In this document: piece after piece, positions 22,738 to 33,815 of the stretch
Numbering within the stretch: the stretch's first letter is position 1
How the letters are laid out: every line of letters starts with the position of its first letter
From: Reticulitermes lucifugus
Taxonomy: Eukaryota > Arthropoda > Insecta > Blattodea > Rhinotermitidae
Assembly (NCBI GenBank): GCA_026260175.1
Contig: JAKCWW010000026.1
Coordinates: 53,977 to 117,976, forward strand
Reading direction: 5' to 3'
Length of the DNA stretch: 64,000 nucleotides
Made by a program: the position numbers and the translations under genes
The notes under the pieces: model-generated
Told to the model about the DNA's origin: nothing
The model's database searches: none
What the model saw: the letters and a program-made list of their open reading frames with translations, nothing else

Positions 22738-23240
22738 ATGAACATGCATAAATATAAATGTAGGCCCATACACATTAGGCATACACATAAAAATTACATA
22801 CCTTTAAAATATACATACGCTTACACATACATACATATACATAAATACATACATACATACGTACGTACACACATATATGTATACATAAGTACATACATGC
22901 ATACGTACATACACACATATATACATAAATACATACACACATACATACATACATACATACATACACACACATACATATACACATACATACATAAACACAT
23001 ACATATATACATAAATACATACATACATAAATACATATATACACACATACATACACACATACATATATACACACATACATACTTACATACATACATACAG
23101 ACATACATACACACATACATACATACATACTTACAAACAAACATACATACATACATACTTACAAACAAAGATACATACATACATAAATACATACTGTACC
23201 TACACTCACACACAATTATTCACATGTATGCATTTTGAAA
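22738..23240. repeat. long (CATA)n microsatellite or minisatellite
   Basis: About 450 bases of ACAT tetramers with scattered ACAC, ATAA and GTAC variants. It produces long spurious open frames in several phases on both strands (Tyr, Ile, His and Thr on plus; Tyr, Val, Cys and Met on minus). These should not be annotated as genes. Confidence 0.95.
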
Positions 23241-24711
23241 TGCAATTTAAGACATATGTGCGTGAAGCAAAAGTTCTTATCTGCAAAATATTTACAAGTG
23301 GATAAGTCTCATATTTATCTATACTTTTGCAAAATTTAAAACTGAGAAACGCAACAAAGAGATGTACAACTACGAAATGCTTCAGACGTATGGCAGTAAT
23401 TATTAGTAAGGTTCAACTTATAAACCGTATAAATTTTACAATCTGCATTTCGCAATATATTTGTCTCCTTTATACCGATCTCTCTTTCTCGAAGCTCTCA
23501 AATGTTTCTGCCCCCTCTTACACAGTTTTCTATATTCAACTCTCTCTTTCTGTGTCATTTGCAGTTTCCGAAGTAAAACCAAAGCTTTGTATTATAACGC
23601 CCGAACATTCACTCCCCCCATCCCGCAGTAATTTAGCCTCCAGCGAAAATAACTTACGGATTGGTTTGGTCTCCTCTATTTCCAACAAGACTGAAGCAGC
23701 TAATTTCTAAGCCCACCCTCCTCTCGTCCCTCTCTTTCCTCAATTCCTCTTTATTTCCAACGATCAGAATTTCATCTCTTTTTTAACTCTTAAGGGGTAA
23801 AATAAAAATGCAAGGCGGAGAGAAATATCTATGCTAGTTTTATGAAACGACATTGGTATATGATTTTCTGTTTCCCTTCTCCAATTTTATATATAGAGTC
23901 AATTCACAATTCAAGTGGAAGAAATGTTTTTTAACTTTAAATAGCCTAAAGGAACATAAGTTATACTTCGAAATTGGGGAGAGATAAAAAATTGAATGTG
24001 AAGGGAACAAATTAAAAAGCAAATGTGATCGAGTTTTTTGAACGTCTTAAATAAGTAGATGGAAAAACGTGATATCTTAAAGAAATTAATAGAAACTGTA
24101 ATACGAAAACTGTCTGGATATGAACAATATACCTGTTAGAAATGACTGCTGTGGACATCTAAGCTTACTTACTAGATACATTAATTTTTACACCACAAAC
24201 CCAAAACACATTAACAAAAATTTCTTCATAATCAAAGAGGTCTTCGTTGCAAATTATGTAACATTTATTTCTAAAGAGGACACTGAATAATTCCTGAAGC
24301 AGCAGCTATTGAATATGAAACACAAATGGTGACAAAGCCGTATACTGTTAAAGAGTATTAGAGACCAGCTTCCCAATTCGTTCACAGATAATTCAGACGA
24401 GTATATGTCATGTTTCAGAGACGGGACCAACAGAATCCGGAACAGGAAGACAAGGAAATGTCCGAGTAAAAATTCTGTTAATTCTTTTCATGAAGGTCAC
24501 AAATATGTGTACCAAACATTAACGTTAAAAGAAACAATACTTCTTTCACATGATCTACCTGTGCGGTTTATATTTTTCTCAAAATAAAAATCAATGTTTT
24601 CAGTAATCAATATTAAGTCTACCCTTTTTAAAGGTAATATTTTATGGAAGGTAAGAAATGAAATTTAATACATTGTCTCCATGAGCTTTAGTTTATAAAT
24701 TCCTCAGGTTG
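23241..24711. other. unassigned sequence
   Basis: No gene recognised. The 127-codon plus frame at 23327-23710 has no recognisable motif and overlaps pyrimidine-rich low-complexity DNA. Confidence 0.4.
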
Positions 24712-24872
24712 TTAGTCCCCGGGCTGTTGCTGCATAAGCCCAGGTTCTTTCCTGGAGGAGACCGTGTGAGATTTGTGGCTGACAGTGTGAACAAAGGAAG
24801 GGGCTTTCTCTTAGTACTGCGGTTCTACTCATTCAGTATCATTCCACCAACATACCATAACCATCTTCATAT
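24712..24872 (+). mobile_element. SINE family B, decayed copy
   Basis: CCCAGGTTCTTTCCTGGAGG corresponds to the B-box region of SINE-B. TTTGTGGCTGACAGTGTGA and GCGGTTCTACTCATTCAGTA follow the body of the copies at 37605 and 17329, and CATTCCACCAACATACCATAA and ATCTTCAT end it. Many substitutions mark it as an older insertion. Confidence 0.6.
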
Positions 24873-25682
24873 TAACACTATGTTTATTGGAAGGACAAGC
24901 AACTAATATTCGAAAACATTTAAACAAAGCGATACTTTTCCGTATATGGGGGAGATTTGGATGAAAAAATATATTCATATTGTATTTTTCAATTTCTAGT
25001 AAGCAAATTTATGTGAAATAATAACAGTAGAAAGACATCTTCATGGAGGTGAACCAAGATATTTCAGGAAGAAGGTATTATACTTTCCGCGAAATACTTA
25101 AACTTTTATGGATAAATCAGGAATAACTGTAATTCAGTAAACGTATTATTCAGTGACACTTTTCTGCGTATGTTAACCGGGACAAGCTCTCCATATTTCA
25201 CGGTGTAGCTTTACACGTAACCCGAAATGTCGCTTTGTTATCAAATTTATTTTATAAATGTCACACGTAGAGAAATACTTCATACAATAATTGATAAACA
25301 CGCTTATGCTTTATCTCCAAAGAAAGGTTCGATAGTTCATTGGTTATGAAATTGAAAGATAAGAGGAGCTAATGCAGTTAAAAATGCCTGTTATTTTTTC
25401 ATTCTCAAAAATGTTTCGGAAAAATTTATAGTTTTAAAAATGTATTACAACACAACCTAAACAGTTTGTCACTGTACACAACTGGAAAGAAAGCCTTTTC
25501 TTTTTGTTTCAGCTTGTACCTTGATGTTCTTCTGGAGTAGGAAAGTTACGAGTTAGCCCACAATCAGTCCACGCCTGAAACCATCCCCTCTCTTCCATAT
25601 AAGTCAGACCTGTTACCACTTGATCAAACCACATGTACAGCCCGTTAATACTTACAAATACCTCTAATTAGGGAGACGGAAT
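24873..25682. other. unassigned sequence
   Basis: No gene or clear repeat seen. Confidence 0.4.
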
Positions 25683-25990
25683 CCTTCAGTTGGTATAGTG
25701 AATGATTACAGGCTTTGTGACCCGGATTCATTTCCCGTTAATGGTAAAAATGCCTTATATGTATTTCCCATTACGTGCGTCAGTCATTCCAAAGGACCTG
25801 CCTACGTGCAAGGCTGCATGTAACTTTTCGAAACGTATTAGCGTTTAACGGTGAGGGCTTAAGAGTTCCTTGCCAACCCCTCCGCCAGAGGATCACCCTT
25901 CGTTGCCTGTTCACGACTGCTCGTTTATTCTCTTCACAGTCATTTCCCTACCTGGAGGCAGCCTAGTCTATTCGCAACTTGAGGACGCCC
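25683..25990 (+). mobile_element. SINE family F, near full-length copy
   Basis: The head has TCAGTTGGTATAGTGAATGA (A-box-like) and CCCGGATTCATTTCCC (B-box-like) about 35 bases on. The body has ACGGTGAGGGCTTAAGAG, CACGACTGCTCGTTTATTC and CTACCTGGAGGCAGCC. The body recurs at 28205-28355 and 63125-63305, which fixes this as a dispersed SINE. The head is diverged from a canonical tRNA. Confidence 0.65.
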
Positions 25991-28204
25991 TCTAACTTGC
26001 TGCCAATGGTTTCACTTAACAAGGTCCAAACACGATAAGTCACGAAAACAAGCCGCAAGTTTTGTGTCACACATATGATTTGTGTATATTGATAAAAAGG
26101 AGCTCATTTAAAAATTGAAAATAAAAGTTGAATTATTAATTAAGTCTCATGTAACTGTGTAACAAAAAACACCCCGCTCTTTTCAGCTCTCTTATAATAA
26201 GGTTTAATGCCATAGGATGCTCCTTAATAATATTTTATTTTACACAACGGGACGAAGTGTACAAAATCGTGGGTTTTCGGCGTTTAACTAAATTTCCGTG
26301 CATCGCAGTTATTGTGTACACCTAAGCAGTTTATGTGCTGTACATCTTCACTCTTAAAGCCAAAAGATGTGCTTGTTTACGACCAAAGCCTTAACACATT
26401 CCCCTACATGACGGCGGTGATCACATTCTATTTGCATGCCAAGAAGCACAGTTTTCGTGATGGCATTGAAACTTTGCTGATTTTTTTTTTGCTTTGGAAA
26501 ACAGAGAAGGCATTTACAATGCGAGCAGATACGTGTACAACAAGCAATAAGCGCACTCAGACTGCAAAGTCTTTTACGTGCTGTAATGGATCTGGGCAGT
26601 AGCATTTAGCTGACACGAAAATGTACTGTTCTAGAAAAACATGACAAGATAAATTCCAGTTCTGAGTAGTTACAAGGAATGCACAAATAATTCATAAGTC
26701 AAAACAATAATTTACTAAAGTTACTGAGACTACTGCAAAAGTCTTGTTTTTGGCACAGTTACTAAAGACGCAGAGAAGAATGACAAAACACATAAATAAA
26801 ATAACCTGCTTAATCATAAAACTTGTTGTCGAGAAAGTGATCGAAAGCCAAATTTAGACCTTGTATGTACAATTAAATGGCATTTCCTTCTGTCTTTTTA
26901 AATATATAGTATAAGCCTATCAAAAGTCTTTCCGAGAAAATTAATGAAGTACCTGTTTTTATTTGGTAAGTTTCATTAGTACTGAAGTTCCTGGATAATT
27001 AGTTCGAAGTTTTTTAAAAATCCATCGGTAGTTTACATTTTGTGCGGCACGCAAAACATTTTCTTTAAAATGGTCATTCTTTCCAGTAAGACAATATCTT
27101 CTATGTGTCATTAATAGAGAATATAAACCAGTTCTGCCAACTCATGATATTTAAATGAACAAAGCATTTACAGCTTCCAGCAAGGTAAATTTGTAAGGTG
27201 GCATAAAAGAACAAAATATAATACATTTAATATCCCCCTGCTAGAAAAACATGGCACACTGAAATATAGATTTTCTACTGAGACCCATTTGCGGGTTACA
27301 ACACTTCGGAAGATACTTTATTTTAGAAAAGAATAAAAATTTAGACAAGTGTAGCGGCACTTCTGATGTGTGCAGAATCACCATAGTGAAATCACAGACA
27401 GGGAGAAACAAAATGAGACTTTTCGGAGAATGAGGGACGACGGAAATGTTGTTCTTTTTTAAATAAATAAGTAAAAGTTGCCGCAGCTGAGATGTTATGA
27501 AATTTTATGGAAAGTTACGATATCAACGGGTAATAAAATGCACCAGCATGTAATATTACAGGAACCTGTGTGCGCTAGTGCCGTGAAATTGAAAAAGCAA
27601 ATATAGGAAAATAATGTTCAAGATATATAGGAAGACAAAAACTTCGAAGTACACACTCGCACAAGAGTTTGTAGGTTTGGGACTTCTTCACTAATCGATG
27701 TAAACTTTCTCCCTGCAGTTGCGCAATAAGCCCCCGACGTTAGTTACTTTTACTTTTCAGGTTGTGCAACATAAAGAAGTACAATCAAACCGATTTTACC
27801 TGAAATGTCATGATGACATTACTGAAAAAATTATGAATGTAACTTCCATTACTCGCAGGTAGTTGATTTTTATTGTATTTGAGTGGGATACGATACTTAC
27901 AGATCTATATGTGACACAAGTATTTTCATATAAAGTGCAAAAATTTAAAATTGGTACAACGAACGAGTGTTTTCATGGAAATTCTTCTCTCCCCCATTTT
28001 TCATTATAATCTCCTAACAGAATTTAAAGTGTTATTTAAGAAAGTGGTCCATCACCAACTCTAATTCATAGCAGAAGCTGTGCTTTGAGTCACCACTTTA
28101 TCCTCAGTTGATGCATGTGCATTCAGAAAAATAACATCACACCAACGAAACCTCAGCACTATACATGACATCCTCTCGCTAATAAACACCAAGTACGAGG
28201 CATT
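25991..28204. other. gene-poor stretch
   Basis: No gene recognised. Overlapping frames on both strands at 26312-26605 are similar in length and match nothing known, so neither is called. Confidence 0.45.
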
Positions 28205-28355
28205 TGTGAATGGTTCGTAACATTGAAACTTTTTACGGTGAGGAGTTGTTAGTACGTCGCCCAACCCCCAAGTAGGAGGACCATCCTTTCTCGGCTGTCC
28301 GCGACTGCTTTTTCAATATGTTCGCAGTTATCCTCCTCCATATTGGAGGGTAATT
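28205..28355 (+). mobile_element. SINE family F, 3' part
   Basis: GGTGAGGAGTTGTTAGTACG, AAGTAGGAGGACCATCC, CCGCGACTGCTTTTTCAATA and CCTCCATATTGGAGG match the body of the copies at 25683 and 63125. The tRNA-like head is absent. Confidence 0.7.
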
Positions 28356-28939
28356 AGTTAGTCAGTTATTTAGTTATTACTAATGACTTCTACAGTTTAG
28401 TTCCCCATCTATTTTGATCACTTGAATACATAGAGCAGTGCGCTTTATGATCAGATCATGCAAGCTAAAAATATTGCTCAATGAACAGCGTAATGAGAAG
28501 TTTGATGATTTTCAGTCCTTGGCATATGGTATTACGATGATCAAACCAAAGAGGGTGAGATGTGCGAAGTAAGTGGCACACGTGGAAAGGAAGGATAAAA
28601 AGTGTTGTTTAGGAAAGTTAAAGCAACAGACAATTGGAAATGTTAGGCATTGACGGAGAAATAACATGAAAATTATCCCACGTAAATAAGTTGGATAACC
28701 GTGGGTTGTATGCATCTGGTTCAAGACAGGGACCTTTGGCGGCTGTTATGAACAAGAGGCCGTACTTCTGGATTTCGTAAAATACGGGGAATAGCTTGAA
28801 TAGATAAAAGAACTATTACGTTCTTAAGACAGACCCTGCACCACGCACTTAGAAAACGTAAGCATATCGTAAAAATCGTAAAGTTTCCTCTCCGTTTGGT
28901 CTAATTATCTCCAACACCGTAAAAGGTTTAGAAAAATTA
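28356..28939. other. unassigned sequence
   Basis: No gene recognised. Confidence 0.4.
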
Positions 28940-29010
28940 TGCTGATCGTCAAGCATGTTCTATTGATCATTAAGCGGGTTCTGTTGATCATGAATCGGGA
29001 TCTATTGTCC
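28940..29010. repeat. short tandem repeat, about 21-bp unit
   Basis: Roughly three units of the form GTTCTRTTGATCATKAAKCGG, degenerating at both ends. No known family. Confidence 0.6.
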
Positions 29011-29274
29011 TCTATAAAGTCTGTTCGAAAGAAATTTCAAACAGACAGAGATTTAGATATATACAATTGATCAATGCTCGATATGAATGCAGAAATGTGT
29101 CTGATGTCCTTTACCATGTTCTGAATTTAAATAATACTTGAATGTGCTGACACACTTCACCTAAATTCACCAATATAGAGTTTTACTTACCTCTCTCCAG
29201 TTTCTGTAATTATAACCAACAAATGCACACAGCTATCGTTAGATTCACAATAATATATTTAAAAACACTGAACT

Positions 29275-29315
29275 CCTCCATGTTTCGGATCGTACTGATC
29301 CATCATCAGGGAATA
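29275..29315 (-). ncRNA. hammerhead ribozyme motif, probably inactive cleavage site
   Basis: On the minus strand: CTGATGA (29309-29303), a well-paired stem II GGATC with GATCC around AGTAC, and GAAAC (29286-29282). Then ATGGA stands where the sibling arm has ATGTA. The cleavage triplet is therefore GGA in place of GTA, so this arm is probably dead although its helices are intact. Confidence 0.6.
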
Positions 29316-29349
29316 TATTAATGTTGTTTTTATACAACAACATTAATGC

Positions 29350-29391
29350 ACTCCCTGATGATTGACCAGTAAGGTCCGAAACATGTAGAAG
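29350..29391 (+). ncRNA. type I hammerhead ribozyme motif
   Basis: CTGATGA lies at 29355-29361. Stem II is GACC (29364-29367) with GGTC (29373-29376) around AGTAA. GAAAC is at 29378-29382, stem III AC/GT has an AT loop, and triplet GTA is at 29385-29387. Stem I pairing (CACTCC with GAAGG) has one mismatch. A T and C unpaired at the base of stem II weaken it slightly. Confidence 0.7.
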
Positions 29392-29455
29392 GTCATAGTT
29401 TTTACACATATTATTGTGAATCTTACGACAACTGTGTGCATTTGTTGGTTTAAAT

Positions 29456-30997
29456 CACATAAATTGATTTATAATACACGGAATGGAGAATATTAAATTA
29501 TATCCAGTTTGTTTCGAATTCTTAAACAGGAACAGAGAACTACAATGTCAGATACGTTTGGCGATAAAACAGAGGCATTTTTATATTTTCTTTACGATTA
29601 GGTCTAAGCCACAACCGTAGGCTCTACCTTACCTGTATTTACTAGTTTATTCTAATGCGTTTTAGATCATTATATCTATGAATACAGACTGGGTAATTGG
29701 TGTTAAATTCGAGGCAGGGGCAGTAAGATTTTCTACGGCCTCCACATTGACTCAGAGATTCACAGTATCTCCTAACCAATCAGTATCAAGCTGTCTTCCT
29801 AAGCGATAATGTGGCAGAGTCGTGAATCTGAATACCAAATTTAGTTCCAGGAATAAAAATGCATGACACTATAATTCTAATTCTCCTTGTATCTGCACGG
29901 CTTTGTGACGAATTAACCATAAGCACAAACATAACTTTCACTCTAAACATAATTAGATGCAAAGTAAATTCAACGAAAACTTGAGAGACGTGGATATAAA
30001 ACACTCCAATCTTTACATTCTTGCCCCATATAATTTAGAAAATTAGTATGGTGTGAATAGTACTTTGTTGACAGCGGAGGTAACATAAGAAATTAAAGAA
30101 ATTATTACTTTGTATGGTGAGTACGGAAAGATGTAGAAAGAAAACGGTGTTGTCGTGTTAGAAGTGCTACCTTCATATTCGACGGGACAGACTGAAGATA
30201 AAACAAAGAAAGGACAAGGAAGGAACGAAATAAATAAATAGGCCTACATAGCATTCCGTGTCATCCTCTGGGCAGGACAGCGCGTGGACATCTTATTCCT
30301 GCTGTCGTGTTCGCTGCGAGAGAAATTTCGTTGTCCTGTGATGGGCAGGCGCCAGAATGGTTCCTATGAGACCCAGCCTAGATACCATTACCAAACCCGG
30401 AGATGTGTAAAATAGGTTACGGGCCTCTGAGTTTCTCTAAGTCTCAGGGTGGTACGAGAAAGGGAAGATGCGAGATACAGCAGAGAGAATGAAAGGACAA
30501 GCATTCTACTTCGTGAACTGAACACACCATAAAAAGATGTAACGGGAAATGGGGGCGAGAGTTTATTCCGTCTTCCTGTATCGTAATAGAGTTTTCCCTA
30601 TATCAGAGTCCTTGCTAAAATAACTGAGGCATGACGGTGTTTGCCTGACTTCAAGCCTTCTAACTATAGCTGTCAGCAATGTCTACACTAAATAATCGAA
30701 ATGCTTCACGCTGTTGGACTCCTTAAAATGTCTTACTCCTTTCATACTCTGATCGTACAGTTGAGCTAATCAAGGCTTTGAAACGTAAGTTGATGGAGAA
30801 GAGTGTGAAGGATGACGAGGAAGAGAAGAATACGAGGGACAACAAACATAATAGGAAAAACATAGAAAGGCAGATGTAGAATAATAACATAGAGGTACAA
30901 CATTGTTACAATTACAGTACTGAGGGATGTGACGAAATATAGGCCTACTTTGGTATATGTGTATCATGTTTTGAAGGAATCTGCCGCCTCAATCTTC
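29456..30997. other. gene-poor stretch
   Basis: No gene recognised. The segment at 30240-30480 is less AT-rich and could hide an exon, but no open frame or splice pair stands out. Confidence 0.4.
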
Positions 30998-31098
30998 CAT
31001 CCTGAACAATGGGTGCAGCTGGTTCTTCCGAAACGTTGACATGTGTCTACCAAAACACCCCAGACCACTGTAATTGTAATATTCACGGCCGCGAAAAC
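30998..31098 (+). mobile_element. truncated foldback element, family H2, right arm
   Basis: CCTGAACAATGGGTGC, then CTTCCGAAACGTTGAC, and a tail with CACGGCCGCGAAAACCT match the right arm and tail of the H2 element at 37935 (GAAACGTCGG, then CACGGTGGCGAAAACCT). The left arm is missing. The hammerhead-like core is degenerate (CTGAACA). Confidence 0.55.
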
Positions 31099-31195
31099 CT
31101 ATTTCGCAAATACATTTATCAGACTCTTATGTCGCCTCTACATATGTCCAAAAACTGACTTTTGCACTGATTTATTGGAGTATAAATAAGACAGA

Positions 31196-31280
31196 TAAGG
31201 AGGAAGCACTAGATCGCTCTCTGTGGACAACTCGCTTTGGAAGAGGCCTGTCTTAAGACAGAATATTTGATGATGAAATA
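31196..31280 (+). pseudogene. LINE-1 (RTE-type) 3' tail fragment
   Basis: Reading from 31199 the plus strand gives KEEALDRSLWTTRFGRGLS then a stop. This is the C-terminal end of the same polyprotein seen on the minus strand at 32290-32370 (KEEELARTLWRTHFGRGYG). It is a strongly 5'-truncated copy, the usual outcome of target-primed reverse transcription. Confidence 0.75.
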
Positions 31281-32283
31281 AGTTAGGTTGATGATTACCT
31301 CTAAGGGCCATTCTGCACTACCAGGCGTTGGTCTTTCAAAAATAACATCAAACATGTATTACACAGAAATATCTTTCAGCCCTTATTTTTTGCTTTATCA
31401 AAGAAACTCACGGTTGTTGTCCTGTAATCCTTCTACGTGACGGTCTCCAGTAATTTCACCTGAAAGAAAAGAATAATTTCTATAAAATTTCTTAAGTACG
31501 CTATATGATTTCAGGTTATCCCTATTTTATACACCATAAATCCCTACCCTAAGTATTATCAGATTAACAACTTTGGGAACAAAGGGGGTAAATTCGCCAA
31601 CATGCCGTTTCCAGTTTATATTTACATACATGAAATGGAAAATATATAAACCCTTAAAGTTAATATCTGTGGCGAAATTTAATTACAACTGAGAAAATCA
31701 TTTGAAATTTATTTTTTACCATTACTTTGCTTTACATTCAAAAAAAGGTTACATTGGCCTATACACAAGTGATTTTTTTCTTATTCTCACAGCTTTCGCT
31801 AAGAAGGGTGTTGTCTCGTGGAGTGTAAAGTCCTGTACTATGATAAAACGTAACCGGCAATTTAAAAGATCATAGGGCCTCCACTTTCGCCGTCGCAGAT
31901 CACTACCATACATCTACAATGAATATGCAGGCAGCATGTTCCTCCGAAAATTCAGTAAATTTACATGACTATAGAGTGTTAAATATTAGAGAAGGTAATC
32001 TTTATAAATGTGTGTGTCGTAAATACTAAGGGTTCCTTCAAATGTTTTATGAATTTATTTTTACGTAACATTACAAGAAAAAACAAAAAGATTCATTTAT
32101 TTGTTAAAAAACTATAGACATGCCAATGGAGTGAAAATTTGTGGAAATATTTAAAAGGATTTTTTAAAGATTTATTAGCTTATATCTGCAAAAATAACAG
32201 CTTTAAAGACATATAACCTTCGTGTAAAAGTTTTCTAGGAAGTCTAAGAAGACATACGTATTTAAAAGCTGTGGTTATTTTGT
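31281..32283. other. unassigned sequence
   Basis: No gene or clear repeat seen. Confidence 0.4.
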
Positions 32284-33455
32284 TCATTCATTCTGTAGTC
32301 TGTCTTACGACAGGTCCGTAGCCTCTTCCAAAGTGAGTCCTCCACAGGGTGCGAGCTAGTTCTTCCTCTTTCAGTTTCCAGTATTTTGTTTCCCTTAAGG
32401 CCATCCAGTAGCTGCTTACATCTTCTCCCTCATCTTGCCGGCATTTCTATCCTTTCTTCTAACTTTCCTTCGATCACGTGTTTTAGAAGGCAGTTTCTGC
32501 GCAAGATGTGACCAAGCCAGTTAGCCTTTCTTCTTTTCATTGTATGTAGGATATTCCTCTCTTCCTTGACTCTGTGTAATACTTCTTCTTTTCTCACACG
32601 ATCGGTCCAAATGATCTTCTCCATTCTTCTCCAGCACCACATTTCAAAACTTTTCAGATACTTCTGATCCATTTTCCGAAGTGTCCACGTTTCAGCAACA
32701 TACAAAGATATGCCCCAAATGTAGCAATTTACTAGTTTCTTCCTTAAATTTAAGTCCAGTTTGCTGTTGAAAAGAATCTTCTTCTTGTTGAATGCTGCTT
32801 TTGCCATGGCAATTCCGCATTTAATTTCACGTGTACATCTTGCATCATGTGTTATCATACTACCCAAATAATTGAAATATTCCACATTCTCCAATTGCTT
32901 TTATCTATCATAATTTTTATTGGGGATCGTTGTCTTGAGATTATCATTACCTTAGTTTTTTCCACATTCATTTCCATTCCATAGCTTCTTCCAATTTCAA
33001 TTAGTCTATCAAACATGTCCTGTAGCACCTTTTGTTCCCTAGCCAGTAGCACAAGGTCATCTGCATATTTCACAGTGAGAATTACTTGTCCTCCTATTTT
33101 GAAGTCTCCAAACCCTTCAAGAGCTTCGTTGGTAAGGTATTCGCTGTATAAGTTGCACAGAATCGGCGACCAACATCAACCTTATCTAACTCCTCTTCCA
33201 ATCTTCACACTTCTCGTCTCCCCTTGGTCCAGGCGTATATGGCACTCTGATCCATGTACAATTTGCTGATCAATCTTCTTTCACGCCAGTCTATCCCAGT
33301 TCCCTTTAGAATCTGCATTAATTTGGTCCAGTTAACACGGTCAAATGCCTTCTGCCAGTCTACGAAGTAAGCACACAATTCCTCATCTACGATCAAATTT
33401 CGTTCTGTTATTATTCTCAGCATCCCAATTGCATCCCTAGGGTTATTTTGTATGC
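32284..33455 (-). pseudogene. LINE-1: RTE-type non-LTR retrotransposon, reverse transcriptase pseudogene
   Basis: Reading down the minus strand: PRDAIGMLRIITERN, then polymerase motif A AYFVDWQKAFDRVNW (around 33310-33365), GRGVR with two stops where RQGC is expected (33182-33184 and 33176-33178), SPILCNLYSEYLTNEAL, the catalytic YADD box (about 33056-33067), and the connection region ENVEYFNYLGSMITHDARC. Further down come YVAETWTLRKMD, MWCWRRMEKIIWTDRVR and KRRKANWLGHILRRN, with the C-terminus LARTLWRTHFGRGYGPVVRQ in another frame. At least three frameshifts (near 33220, 32890 and 32430) and two stops make it inactive. It is 5'-truncated: no endonuclease domain is present. It is the most complete reverse transcriptase in the window. 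Confidence 0.9.
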
Positions 33456-33472
33456 TTACTACAATTTATTAT

Positions 33473-33706
33473 TACTAATCTCCTTGACTTTTGACACGTT
33501 AAAGAAGAACATTTTCAAATTAAGCCCTTTAGATTTTCTGCGACTGTACGTCTGCATGTATGCCTGTCTCTGTATAAAACAACGTGAGAAAAGGTGAACA
33601 AATAATTTATTACCAGTCTCCTTGACTTTTGACATTTTCACGAAGAAATTTTTCAAATTACGTTTATTAGATTTTCCACGCTTGTACGTCTGTCTGTCAG
33701 TCTTTC
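33473..33706. repeat. tandem duplication, about 134-bp period
   Basis: Two units (33473-33580 and 33607-33706) share TCTCCTTGACTTTTGACA, TTTTCAAATTA, TTAGATTTTC and TGTACGTCTG in the same order. The first unit abuts the truncated 5' end of LINE-1. It may belong to a larger dispersed repeat with GTCTGTC tracts. Confidence 0.75.
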
Positions 33707-33721
33707 ATTTACGCTGCCCTA

Positions 33722-33815
33722 CCAAAATCATGAACGGATTTCTGTTCTCTCACACGTGCGCTATATGTGCTGCCCATCTCACCTTCCTCCTTTTCAACAG
33801 CCTAATAACGTTTAT
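33722..33815 (-). pseudogene. LINE-2 (RTE-type) fragment
   Basis: The minus strand reads VIRLLKRRKVRWAAHIAHV, a stop, then ENRNPFMILVGQ. This corresponds to the LKSRRLRWAGHVARMGE and AYRVLVG region of the family. It is a short, stop-containing remnant. Confidence 0.65.

Larger units (their letters stand above)
29214..29450. mobile_element. hammerhead foldback element, family H1, two-arm copy
   Basis: The two halves are inverted complements for over 100 bases each. Both ends read AACCAACAAATGCACACAG. Each arm holds a hammerhead core on opposite strands (29275-29315 minus and 29350-29391 plus) flanking an AT-rich centre (ATTAATGTTG with its complement). A possible left extension to about 29173 would give a weak flanking duplication (TAAATTCAC near 29162, TAAATCACA near 29451). 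No protein is encoded. Confidence 0.75.

Noticed and set aside
22800-23180. CRISPR-like array
   Set aside because: The periodicity is a 4-bp microsatellite with no spacers; the window is animal nuclear DNA.
22738-23240. Open frames of 90-166 codons on both strands
   Set aside because: They are produced entirely by the CATA microsatellite; a 4-base repeat leaves several phases open at once.
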